15,319 nucleotides of DNA from Fluviibacter sp964498255 (GTDB lineage: Bacteria > Pseudomonadota > Gammaproteobacteria > Burkholderiales > Rhodocyclaceae): the NCBI GenBank assembly GCA_964498255.1, contig CAZCGW010000031.1, positions 1 to 15,319 of the forward strand, in the 5' to 3' direction. The notes under the pieces were generated by a model that worked only from the letters and a program-made list of their open reading frames with translations, was not told the origin of the DNA and did no database searches. A program made the translations under genes and the position numbers. Within the stretch, counting starts at the first letter, position 1; each line of letters starts with the position of its first letter. Shown here piece by piece: positions 1 to 6,342 of the stretch.

Positions 1-198
1 ATCTGCCGTTATCCATTAGACTTTTAACCGTTGCACTTCAGACTTGAAACCGCCCCTCCAAAAAGGCCACCTGTTACCGTTCAAAGTGAACCAGCAGTGC
101 TGAGCAGGCCACCCTGCCAGTTGCGCCGCAACCCGAATAAAGCCAATTTATTTGTTGCTGATAACAGAGTAAGCGCTTAATTTAGTTGGGCAAGCCCT
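1..198. other. Non-coding left edge
   Basis: No convincing gene is seen. The stretch lies downstream of the minus-strand DUF1330 gene. It has short inverted repeats (AATAAA/TTTATT around 137-153, and GCAGG/CCTGC around 104-118) too weak to name. A GTTGGGC box at 185-191 resembles an integron R site but has no partner nearby. Confidence 0.5.
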
Positions 199-489
199 TC
201 ATGGGGTCTCAACTTTAAACATTCGCGCCTCTTGAGCTTCTCGACGTTCAGCCTTTATTGGCTCACATTGCTCAGAATTATAGAAAGCTAGCGCTTGAGC
301 AAGAGTTGGAAATTCAAACACACTAACAATTGGCAACAGCGCCTCATCCCCCTCTAAAGTCTGCACAACAGGGTCAAAATAAAGAATTTTGCCCCCAACT
401 TCTTTTAAGGCTGTGTGAAAGCGTGGAGCAAGCGCCGCTTGCTTGGCAGAGTCTTTGACGCTTAGATTGACGTGCACATATGCCAGCAC
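199..489 (-). CDS. DUF1330 family protein
   Basis: This is a small (about 96 aa) soluble ferredoxin-like-fold protein. The family usually begins with a short beta strand of the form PAYVIAEV and has about 95 residues. Here the N-terminus LAYVHVNLSVKD, the central GGKILYFDP segment and the FEFPTLAQALAFYNSEQCEPIKAERREA block match that pattern, with the conserved aromatic/Tyr-Asn-Ser stretch before the final helix. No biochemical function is established for the family. I prefer the GTG at 489: a GGGGGA ribosome-binding-like run lies 4 nt upstream and the N-terminus then matches family length. The alternative TTG at 501 adds four residues (MGDP). It is transcribed away from the SnoaL-like gene. 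The divergent gap (490-614) should hold both promoters, but I see no clear boxes. Confidence 0.75.
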   Translation of the reverse strand: MLAYVHVNLSVKDSAKQAALAPRFHTALKEVGGKILYFDPVVQTLEGDEALLPIVSVFEFPTLAQALAFYNSEQCEPIKAERREAQEARMFKVETP

Positions 490-614
490 TGGATCCCCCA
501 ATTAAGCCAAAACATGGGTAATAAGCTATAGTTATCCAAGGTTCATACTTTTTTACTTAATGCCTCCCACCCCTTGAAGTCGCTATCTTGCAGTTTAATA
601 GGGAAACTATACCC

Positions 615-1037
615 ATGTCTAAGCATCCAAACATTCTTTTGATTGAAAAATTCTTTGAATATTTTTCTTCTGGAAATCTTGCGGGAATCGAATCAGTCCT
701 TTCAAACGACATCAAATGGATTATTCCAGGACGTCATCCACTGGCAGGCGTAAAGAACGGCGTTACTGAAGTCTTAGCCTATTTCGAATTGCTTGCCAGG
801 GCGGGCTTTAAGGCTGAACCTAAATTCCTAGAGGCGAATGAAAATTATGTTGTAGATGTACACCGAGTCTTTAGCACTATCGGAGAACTTAGCCTAGATG
901 GAACTTCGGTTCTGGTTTGGACTATAAAAAATGGTAGGGTTACCGAGGTTCAGAATTTTCCTGGCGATCAGCACGAGTGGGACAGTTTCTTCTGGAGTCT
1001 TTACCAATTAAAACCTCTGCCGGATCGCCTCTTGTGA
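615..1037 (+). CDS. SnoaL-like / NTF2-fold protein
   Basis: This 140-aa protein has the NTF2-like (SnoaL, ketosteroid-isomerase-related) layout. An N-terminal helix pair (KFFEYFSSGNLAGIESVLSND) is followed by the strand IKWIIPGRHPLAGV with the typical W..PG..PLAG turn. The helix GVTEVLAYFELLARAGF, a beta-sheet core, and the closing strand LVWTIKNGRVTEVQNFPGDQHEWDSFF come next. Such proteins are cone-shaped folds that bind or isomerise small hydrophobic molecules, or act as orphan stress-associated proteins. The substrate cannot be read from the sequence. ATG 615 is chosen over the TTG at 588 because GGGA lies 10 nt upstream and family members start just before the first helix. The next gene starts 67 nt downstream on the same strand, so co-transcription is plausible. 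Confidence 0.78.
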   Translation: MSKHPNILLIEKFFEYFSSGNLAGIESVLSNDIKWIIPGRHPLAGVKNGVTEVLAYFELLARAGFKAEPKFLEANENYVVDVHRVFSTIGELSLDGTSVLVWTIKNGRVTEVQNFPGDQHEWDSFFWSLYQLKPLPDRLL

Positions 1038-1104
1038 TGCTGGGCATCTTCTAACTGGCGACCGAAAATTAGAAAAATACCCTTTTATTCAATCACGAGC
1101 TAAC

Positions 1105-1689
1105 ATGAGTTTACAAATCAATAAAGACCCGAATGGGCCAAAGATAATTTCTGAAATCTGGTCTGATACTCATGCATTGGGTTTTGACATGCCCTCGGAT
1201 TCACAAGCCTGTTCTTTGTTAAGAGTACTGGCCACATCCAAATCATCCGCTCAACTTCTTGAGCTTGGTTCTGGAACTGGCCTATCAACCGCATGGATTC
1301 TTAATGGCATGGATGCTACCTCGCACCTAACCACAATAGATAATGATCCAATCTTGCTATCAGTGTTAAAGCGCCATCTAGGCCATGATCCAAGACTTTC
1401 GGTGGTGTGCGCAGATGCGGATGAGTGGCTAAACACTTTAGCCCCAGCTACTTTTGACTTTATTTTTGCCGATACATGGGCTGGTAAATACCGCTTGCTT
1501 GAAACAACCCTTGCACTCTTGCGCCCTTCCGGGATCTATGTAATTGATGATATGCTGCCACAGCCCAACTGGCCAGATGGGCATGCCGAGAAAGTTGCAA
1601 ACCTTATTTCTACGCTGGAAAAGCGAGAAGACTTCTGGATGGTTAACTTGCCTTGGGCAAGCGGGGTTATTGTTGCCTGCAAGCGCTAG
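1105..1689 (+). CDS. Class I SAM-dependent methyltransferase (O-methyltransferase-like)
   Basis: This 194-aa Rossmann-fold methyltransferase has motif I at residues 51-59 (LLELGSGTG), the SAM-binding glycine loop. The acidic end of strand 2 (LTTIDNDP) holds the ribose hydroxyls. A DADEW segment and FDFIFADTWAGKY form motif IV, and GIYVIDDMLP forms strand 5. The order matches small O-methyltransferases of the YrrM/Methyltransf_24 kind, and the length is only slightly below the usual 200-220 aa. The methyl acceptor is unknown. The protein looks cytoplasmic, with no signal peptide or membrane segment. The start ATG has no strong Shine-Dalgarno sequence. The gene follows the SnoaL-like gene in the same direction. 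A 10-bp stem-loop lies 54 nt downstream. Confidence 0.8.
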   Translation: MSLQINKDPNGPKIISEIWSDTHALGFDMPSDSQACSLLRVLATSKSSAQLLELGSGTGLSTAWILNGMDATSHLTTIDNDPILLSVLKRHLGHDPRLSVVCADADEWLNTLAPATFDFIFADTWAGKYRLLETTLALLRPSGIYVIDDMLPQPNWPDGHAEKVANLISTLEKREDFWMVNLPWASGVIVACKR

Positions 1690-1743
1690 AGCTCTACATC
1701 TGCACAAGATTTAAGTTGTCTGGGGTTTTTATGGATGATGCAT

Positions 1744-1769
1744 TAATTATCTTAATGTGAAGATAATTA
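1744..1769. terminator. 10-bp perfect stem-loop after the methyltransferase gene
   Basis: TAATTATCTT (1744-1753) and AAGATAATTA (1760-1769) pair perfectly around a 6-nt loop and are followed by TTTTGGG. The position, 54 nt after a stop codon, suits a terminator. The stem is AT-rich and the U tract is short, so a regulatory palindrome upstream of the next gene is an equal possibility. Confidence 0.4.
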
Positions 1770-1868
1770 TTTTGGGTATCCGTAATCCGTGATTGAAGCC
1801 GTCTTGGATCTGGAAATCATGTTTATACTAGAAACCGTAATGTATGATTGATTTGACAAGGAAAAATC

Positions 1869-2345
1869 ATGACCCCCATTCTTAAAAATATTGAGCCTTT
1901 TCAGGTGCAGGGCATTCAAATTAGAACTAAAAATGTTAATGAGTTTGACCCCTCTACAGCCCAAATCCCCGCTCTGTGGAAGAGATTTCCAAGTGAGGTG
2001 CTTGAAACCCTTTCCCCTGCCAACCAGGGCATCCACCTTGAGCCGTTTGGCGTTTACTTTAACTATGAATCCGATGCAAATGGATCGTATGATGTTCTTG
2101 CAGGAGCAAAAGTCAACAATACTTCATCCGATGGGCAAGGGGCGCTACAAGTTCAAGGCGGGGCCTATCTCGTGTTTAGTGCTCACGGTGAAATGCCTAG
2201 AGCGCTGATTGAATGCTGGGGTGGCATTTGGGCTTATTTTTCCAATCCTGCCTGCGTTAGTAAGCGAGCATATTTAACTGACTTTGAGCAATATATTGCT
2301 TCTGATTTAGTGCTAGTGCATATCGGAATTCAATCTATTGCATAA
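1869..2345 (+). CDS. GyrI-like / Cass2-like effector-binding domain protein
   Basis: This 158-aa stand-alone small-molecule-binding domain belongs to the SOUL/GyrI group (the AraC effector-binding domain and the related integron-associated Cass2 family). Visible hallmarks are the opening strand FQVQGIQIRTKN, the IPALWKRFPSEV helix, the strand FGVYFNYESDANGSYDVLAGAKV with the conserved Y-x-Y-x-S-D-x-x-G-x-Y-D pattern, and a G.Y.VF strand. The aromatic helix ALIECWGGIWAYF follows, and the last strand reads VLVHIGI. These domains bind cationic or drug-like ligands, and no DNA-binding domain is attached here. AAGGAA precedes ATG 1869 by about 5 nt. A TATACT box at 1824-1829 could be a -10 element, but its -35 spacing is poor. 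An integron origin was considered, but no attC flanks the gene. Confidence 0.72.
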   Translation: MTPILKNIEPFQVQGIQIRTKNVNEFDPSTAQIPALWKRFPSEVLETLSPANQGIHLEPFGVYFNYESDANGSYDVLAGAKVNNTSSDGQGALQVQGGAYLVFSAHGEMPRALIECWGGIWAYFSNPACVSKRAYLTDFEQYIASDLVLVHIGIQSIA

Positions 2346-2382
2346 GGTAGCAATTGAGCCGCACTTGTGATCGGCCTTTGCC

Positions 2383-2586
2383 ATGCCTATAAATATTCTT
2401 AACCTTGCGGCCTATGAGGTCTGCAAAATTCACTCTGACGACCATAACTACCATATTGAGGCAGTGGCTGCAATAGCTCCCAAAACGTGTCAAGCATGTG
2501 ACTCAGATTCTCTTGTTGGCTTTGGGCGAAGAGAGCAGTTAATCAAAGACATCCCCTCCCATGGCAATGAACTGCTGTCAATTTAG
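2383..2586 (+). pseudogene. ISL3-family transposase, N-terminal fragment
   Basis: Only the first ~65 codons of an ISL3-family transposase remain. The start PINILNLAAYEV is typical of the family. A zinc-ribbon half follows with CQACDSDSLVGFGRREQ (the C-x2-C pair), then IKDIPSHG, which in full-length proteins leads into a second cysteine pair, helix-turn-helix and DDE domain of about 400 aa in total. The frame hits TAG at 2584-2586, where the neighbouring IS3 remnant begins (likely from 2576, TGTCAATTT), so the last codons are probably not native. No ISL3 inverted repeat could be identified upstream. The fragment cannot make an active transposase. Confidence 0.75.
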
Positions 2587-3206
2587 TACCACCACCAGTG
2601 AGAGTAATCCCATATTAAATCATTGCATGTAGCCAGGTTGGATTTGAGTAAATTTAGGTAGCATCACCTGTGGTGCTGGTGGTCTGTAACCCAATGAGCT
2701 ATGAGGTCTTACTTGGTTGTAATGATCTTTCCATTGTTTGGTGAGAACCCTCGCTTCTTCTGGGTTGTAGAAGATCTCCCCATTAAGCAGTTCATCTCTT
2801 AAGGTGCCATTGAAGCTTTCACAAAAGCCATTCTCCCAAGGAGAGCCTGGTTCAATGTAAGCGGTTTGGACACCAATCTCCTTTAACCAATCGCGCAAGA
2901 TTCTCGCTACGAACTCCGGACCATTGTCCGATCGGATGTATTTTGGGATGCCGTGGATGACCATGGCATCGGCCAGTTGTTCAATCACTTCTTTAGAGCC
3001 AATACGCAGTGCGCAGTGGATCACTAAGCAGATCCTGGTAAATTCATCAATCATGGTGAGCATCCTGATTTTTCGCCCATAAGCATCCCGAACAAAGACA
3101 AAGTCGTAGCTCCAGACATGGTTTGGATATTGCGCTCGTAGGCGCAGACAACTGCCATCGTTTAACCAAAGTCGTCCTTTAGGGGTTTGTTTATCGGGCA
3201 CCTTAA
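2576..3206 (-). mobile_element. IS3-family element remnant (right part only)
   Basis: This is the right-hand part of an IS3-type element, orientated on the minus strand. One terminus is inferred at about 2576, because the sequence TGTCAATTTAG supplies the TG/CA terminal dinucleotide of IS3-family ends. The other end is missing: the element stops exactly at the first G of the Tn3-type inverted repeat at 3207. orfA and the start of orfB are lost. Confidence 0.65.
2620..3206 (-). pseudogene. IS3-family transposase orfB, 5'-truncated
   Basis: The fragment holds the rve integrase core of an IS3-family orfB. The first catalytic Asp lies in HVWSYDFV, the second in YIRSDNGPEF, and the Glu in WENGFCESFNGTLRDELLNGE. 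The C-terminal signature HYNQVRPHSSLGYRPPAPQ is also present. All three catalytic residues survive, but roughly the first third of the protein (the HTH_21 region) is missing. The reading frame runs in from the transposon repeat as LKVPDKQTPKGRLW, a segment normally found after the N-terminal domain. The GTG at 3201 is therefore a chance start, not the native one. The gene was cut by whatever event placed the Tn3-type transposon here. Confidence 0.85.
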
Positions 3207-3268
3207 GGGGTCACTGTAGAAAACGGAATTTAAAGCACGCTAAGCAGAGGTTGTCCCTAGAAGCGGGC
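3207..3268 (+). repeat. Left terminal inverted repeat of the Tn3-type transposon
   Basis: It starts GGGGTCACTGTAGAAAACGG, and the canonical 38-bp part ends at 3244 with GCTAAG. The match to the right repeat continues to 62 bp with two mismatches (A/G at 3213 and near 3260). The extension carries a relic of the tnpA 3' end: read on the minus strand it encodes LRSLCPLLGTTSA and a stop, against LRPLRPLPGTTSA in tnpA. Confidence 0.93.
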
Positions 3269-3425
3269 ACAGCGACCTGAGCGTCCGACTCCTATTCCAA
3301 ACTGCTTACTTCGCAGGCTTCTCATAGCTTGCACCGCAGCTGGTGCATTTGTTGTTGGGGTTGTAAGCCGGAACCCCAGAAATTTCCGTCACCGTCGCAT
3401 TACCCGCTCGCAGGGGTAGACCTAA

Positions 3426-4606
3426 GGAAACTCTGCAAAAGTCCCAACCCTGTGTGCCTGGCGTAAGCCCCTCCGGGCATCATTGACCCATGAAACAAGC
3501 AAGCCTTGAGTTGAGTCTGATCGTGAAGAAAACCCGCAAGCGCGAGTTCCTGGAGCAGATGGACAAAGTCGTTCCATGGCAGGCGCTGATCAATTTGATC
3601 GCGCCTTACTACCCCGAAGGCAAAAAAGGGCGTCCACCCTTCTCGTTGGCGACCATGCTGCGCACGCACTTTTTGCAGCAGTGGTTTACCTTGTCGGACC
3701 CAGGCATGGAAGAGGCTTTCTTTGATGTGCCGTTGTACCGGGAATTTGCCCAGCTCCCAGAGTTCTCGCGCATGCCCGACGAGAGCACCATCTTGCGGTT
3801 CCGTCATCGGCTGGAAAAGCACAAGCTGGCTGAACAAATCCTGGCCACCGTCAATGACTTGCTGATCGAGCGAGGTTTGCTGCTCAAGACCGGCACCGTG
3901 GTGGACGCCACACTCATAGCAGCGCCCAGCTCCACCAAGAACAACGACAAAGCCCGCGACCCTGAGATGCACTCCAGCCAAAAGGGCAACCAGTGGCACT
4001 TTGGCATGAAGGCCCACATTGGCGCGGACGCAGATTCTGGCTTGGTTCACACCGTGCGCGGCACATCGGGCCATGTTCACGATGTGCTCGAAGGCAACAG
4101 TTTGCTGCATGGGCAAGAAGTGCACGCGTATGGCGATGCCGGTTATCAAGGCATCCACAAACGTCCCGATGCCAAACCCGGCGTGACATGGCACGTTGCC
4201 ATGCGCCCAGGCAAACGCAGGGCCTTGGACAAGAGCGATCCGCTTGATCAGCTGACAGATCAGGTTGAAAAAGCCAAGGCCGGGATTCGAGCCAAGGTGG
4301 AGCATCCGTTTCGGGTGATCAAGCGCCAGTTTGGTTATGTCAAAACCCGTTACCGTGGGCTCAAGAAGAACACGGCACAGTTGGTCACCTTGTTTGCCCT
4401 GTCCAATTTATGGATGGCGCGGGCAAAGTTGCAAGGGGGGCAGGGATGAGTGCGTTTGCGGGCAGGGTAAGTGGTGGTGACCATGGGCAAAGTAGCCTCA
4501 GGGGGGCCAAAAATCCTTGCCCAACTGGGCGCATTGAGGGGAAAACGCAAGAAATTGAAGTCGACGACTATCTGCCATGGCTTGCGTCGAATTAATCAGA
4601 CCATCC
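3426..4606 (+). mobile_element. Complete IS5-family insertion sequence, 1181 bp
   Basis: The element is bounded by CTAA at 3422-3425 and 4607-4610, a 4-bp target duplication of the YTAR type preferred by IS5. The terminal repeats are imperfect: GGAAACTCTG at the left against GGATGGTCTG read inward from the right, and a weaker match further in. It carries one full-length transposase gene. The length is typical of the IS5 group. It sits inside the Tn3-type transposon and splits a small ORF, so it arrived after the passenger region was assembled. Confidence 0.85.
3490..4449 (+). CDS. IS5-family DDE transposase
   Basis: This 319-aa cut-and-paste transposase is full length for the IS5 group. The N-terminal DUF772-type domain reads VVPWQALINLIAPYYP, then GRPPFSLATMLRTHFLQQW, and includes SRMPDESTILRFRHRLE. 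The catalytic core follows: first Asp in TVVDATLIAAPSSTKN, second Asp in AYGDAGYQG, and Glu in AKVEHPFRVIKRQFGY, with the Y-x2-R-x3-E-x6-K-style spacing and the C-terminal LFALSNLWMAR. No frameshift or stop is seen, so the element could be mobile. The ATG start lies 64 bp inside the left end, as expected. Codon use is more GC-rich than in the left-hand accessory genes. Long antisense frames over it are shadows. Confidence 0.93.
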   Translation: MKQASLELSLIVKKTRKREFLEQMDKVVPWQALINLIAPYYPEGKKGRPPFSLATMLRTHFLQQWFTLSDPGMEEAFFDVPLYREFAQLPEFSRMPDESTILRFRHRLEKHKLAEQILATVNDLLIERGLLLKTGTVVDATLIAAPSSTKNNDKARDPEMHSSQKGNQWHFGMKAHIGADADSGLVHTVRGTSGHVHDVLEGNSLLHGQEVHAYGDAGYQGIHKRPDAKPGVTWHVAMRPGKRRALDKSDPLDQLTDQVEKAKAGIRAKVEHPFRVIKRQFGYVKTRYRGLKKNTAQLVTLFALSNLWMARAKLQGGQG

Positions 4607-4818
4607 CTAACAGTCGTTTCACCAGCCGCCATTGAGTTAATCCGTGCTATTGACTCCAAACAAGTGGGTTGTTTCAGAATACGGGAAATATAGAGCATTG
4701 AAAGCTAATGGAATTTTATATTGTGCAATGCGATAGAGAGTGACACTTGATATTGGTCGCAGCCCGAGCGTCGCTTCGGTGCCCATTCAGGCCGTAACCA
4801 CTATTGGAAAGCGGTCAC

Positions 4819-4898
4819 TCAGAACGTTTGAGATCAGGGGCACCGACCGCAGGGAGGGAGCCCGCTTGCGGGCTGTCTCCTGGATTGATTTGTTATGC
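4819..4898 (-). repeat. attC-like recombination site of the VOC/DUF1801 cassette
   Basis: Read on the minus strand, an R''-type box GCATAAC (4892-4898) overlaps the VOC stop codon. An arm containing ATCAATCCAGG follows, then a central stem-loop (AGCCCGC/GCGGGCT, about 4859-4874), a partly complementary arm CCTGATCTCAAA, and a GTT core at 4823-4825. The length of about 80 nt and the order of parts fit an integron attC. R' reads GTTCTGA rather than GTTRRRY, so it is diverged. Confidence 0.55.
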
Positions 4899-5297
4899 CG
4901 CACTTTGGCCACCGATGGGTGAGCAGATTTCAACCAATGTTCCGTCTGGGCAGCGAACATAGGAGACAACTTGTCCCCATGGCTTTGCTTCTGGTTTTTT
5001 CAACTCTGCGGCACCGGCAGCAAGTGCGTTTGCGTGCGCCTCGGTAACAGACGGCGTGACCAGTGCGATTTCAATGCCGAGAGGCTTACTTGATTCACTC
5101 GCAGCAACAAACCCCTCTGGAAAGTTCATGCGCCCAAGTTCGCATGATGCGAAGGCCAGCGTGGTTTCGCCTGTTGCAATCTCGCCATAGTCGCCAGACT
5201 CGTGCAAAAACCGACGTGATAAGCCAAACGCACTCTCGAAAAATGAGAGCGAAGCTGCAACGTCAGGAACATAGATGATGGTGTAGCCAAATTTCAT
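4893..5297 (-). CDS. VOC superfamily (glyoxalase/bleomycin-resistance-like) protein
   Basis: This 134-aa single vicinal-oxygen-chelate protein starts with the first beta-alpha-beta module (TIIYVPDVAASLSFFESAFGL). The middle strands include GEIATGETTLAFASCELG, the second module contains IEIALVTPSVTEAHANALAAGA, and it ends with VVSYVRCPDGTLVEICSP. The terminal Glu in LVEICSP is the usual metal ligand, and the length is standard for one-domain VOC proteins. Members isomerise, cleave or sequester small molecules (methylglyoxal adducts, fosfomycin, bleomycin). Nothing here identifies the ligand. Its ATG overlaps the TGA of the upstream DUF1801 gene (ATGA), so translation is coupled. Its own stop lies within the attC-like R'' box, which is common in cassettes. 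Confidence 0.85.
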   Translation of the reverse strand: MKFGYTIIYVPDVAASLSFFESAFGLSRRFLHESGDYGEIATGETTLAFASCELGRMNFPEGFVAASESSKPLGIEIALVTPSVTEAHANALAAGAAELKKPEAKPWGQVVSYVRCPDGTLVEICSPIGGQSAA

Positions 5298-5659
5298 GAA
5301 TCCTCCTGTTCAGCAGCCCGAAAAGCAAGCAGCAGATACTCAGCTAGTTTCTTTTCCTTGATTTCAGAAATTGACATTAACTTGATATGACGACGACCTT
5401 TTCCTGATCCTTCGAGAAAGCCGAAAGTGTCAGCAATCTTTGCGCCGCTTCCAAATTCAACGGTTACGTGCGCCTTGTAAGCGAACACCCCGCCAAACTG
5501 AACCCCATTCGCAAACAGAATGCCGCCGTACTTGACTTCTTCTGAATAGGCGTTGAAGTTCTTCCGAACCAAGGCTCGTACGGCATCAACGATCTCATAA
5601 TTTTTCTCGCTCACAAGACGGATGTCTTCAATGAGCGATTGAACTGACTTCTTTGTCAT
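5294..5659 (-). CDS. DUF1801 (YdhG-like) domain protein
   Basis: This 121-aa protein has the DUF1801 layout: a helical start (VQSLIEDIRLVSEKNYEIVDAVRALVRK), then EEVKYGGILFANGVQFGGVFAYKAHVTVEFGSGAKIAD, where E-x-x-K-Y-G and F-x-x-Y-K-x-H-V are the conserved blocks. The C-terminal RRHIKLMSISEIKEKKLAEYLLLAF follows. The fold is a small alpha/beta iron-chaperone-like module with no defined reaction. Such genes are frequent in integron cassette arrays. It starts 38 bp inside the cassette boundary and overlaps the VOC gene by 4 bp, so the two form one transcriptional unit. A promoter would have to lie in 5704-5931, since cassette genes usually lack their own. Confidence 0.85.
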   Translation of the reverse strand: MTKKSVQSLIEDIRLVSEKNYEIVDAVRALVRKNFNAYSEEVKYGGILFANGVQFGGVFAYKAHVTVEFGSGAKIADTFGFLEGSGKGRRHIKLMSISEIKEKKLAEYLLLAFRAAEQEDS

Positions 5660-5703
5660 TTAGAGGCTCGCGGCTAGTCGGTGTTGCGGTTTGTGCGGCA
5701 TAA

Positions 5704-5931
5704 CAGTTATTCACGAACAGAAACGTCCGGGTGATTGCTAATAATACGGACACGTTTGAATCGCCCCTAAGGTTTTGAATGACATGAAGATTATCCCATG
5801 CGGGTCTCCTTATCAATCTTCAATCATACGGACAGAGTCGATGTCCGCTATTAAGCGATTTTGTCAGAGACCGCTTGTGGCCGATTGCCGAAGTTAGACG
5901 AATAATCTCATTGGCATCCAACCCTGGGTAT
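5704..5931. other. Palindrome-rich non-coding segment between cassette and toxin gene
   Basis: No real gene is seen. It contains two inverted repeats: AAACGTCCG (5721-5729) with CGGACACGTTT (5747-5757, one 2-nt bulge), and CGGACA (5829-5834) with TGTCCG (5842-5847). On the minus strand an AAGGAGA box (5805-5811) is followed by a two-codon ORF, ATG GGA TAA (5799-5791). The segment sits where an attI or the attC of a preceding cassette would be. GTTAGAC at 5894-5900 fits the R-box consensus, but I cannot assemble a full site. Confidence 0.4.
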
Positions 5932-6342
5932 CTATTGCATTGCAGCATTTCCGATGCTCTTATACTTTCCACGGATTGATGACGGCCACGGTGGCAGCTT
6001 CATAAGGTGCTGTGTCACGTGACCGATATAGCCATCAGGCGTTGGGAATCCTCGCCCACCGTTCTTGGCTGTCACAGCTAACTCGGCAAAGCGTCGTGCT
6101 GCATCGGTATCGAATGGTAATACCCGATCCCTGAACAGCCCCATCAGACCGTCAAGGGTTTGTGCCAGCATGTCCTTGCGTTTACCGGCTGGAAGCGCAC
6201 CGATGCCAAACAGCAGCTCGGCCAGTGTTACGCTAGTCAGGTACAGTGTTTCGGCGGCTTGATCGTTCAACCATGCTCGCACGGCCGGGTGCGGCTCGGG
6301 CTTCATCGCTTCGGAAACAACGTTGGTATCGAGGACGATCAT
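5932..6342 (-). pseudogene. PIN-domain toxin (VapC/FitB-like) with frameshifted C-terminus
   Basis: The first 106 residues are a good PIN ribonuclease: MIVLDTNVVSEAMKPEP with catalytic Asp5, SVTLAELLFGIGALPAGKR with Glu42, and GFPTPDGYI with Asp103. After GYI the frame changes to unrelated residues and stops at 5932. One frame over, the normal family ending SRDTAPYEAATVAVINPWKV and a TAA at 5960-5962 are intact. Homologues carry roughly a dozen residues between GYI and the SRD motif, so a small out-of-frame deletion has removed them and put the fourth acidic residue out of frame. The toxin is therefore probably inactive. Its ATG overlaps the antitoxin stop (ATGA). Confidence 0.85.

Larger units (their letters stand above)
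3306..4698 (-). pseudogene. Small ORF of unknown function split by the IS5 element
   Basis: Removing the IS5 element and one CTAA copy joins 4698-4611 to 3425-3306. From ATG 4698 the frame reads MLYISRILKQPTC...GETTVRSTPASG and then stops at TAA. One base off, the frame continues GNATVTEISGVPAYNPNNKC, then TSCGASYEKPAK, and stops at 3306-3308. A GGG where GG would keep the frame suggests a one-base insertion in an older small gene of about 68 codons. The tail has a C-x2-C pair like half of a zinc ribbon. Alternatively the 3' part is an independent ORF of about 43 codons starting at a GTG. I do not recognise the family. It may have been a second cassette gene next to the VOC/DUF1801 cassette. 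Confidence 0.35.
4825..5703 (-). mobile_element. Integron-type gene cassette, about 879 bp
   Basis: The left boundary in cassette orientation is G/TTATGCCGCAC (minus strand, 5704 downwards). Near the other end lies GTGCGGCATAAC. These 12-mers are perfect reverse complements (5693-5704 and 4892-4903), as expected when a cassette's leading TTRRRY pairs with its own R'' box. Inside are two overlapping genes with almost no spare DNA, typical of cassettes. No integrase gene is visible in the window, so this would be a lone cassette carried by the transposon. Confidence 0.55.

Noticed and set aside
199..2345. The left gene group as an integron cassette array (DUF1330, SnoaL, methyltransferase and Cass2-like genes are typical cassette cargo)
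   Set aside because: No attC-like fold or matching R'/R'' boxes lie between the genes. The single GTTGGGC near 185 has no partner, and the plus-strand gaps are too short or lack symmetry.
3400..4305. 301-codon minus-strand open frame
   Set aside because: Antisense to the clearly recognisable IS5 transposase.
5894..5900. GTTAGAC as the R' box of a complete second attC or attI
   Set aside because: It fits the consensus, but the nearest possible partner box is about 190 nt away, too far for an ordinary attC, and no arms pair.
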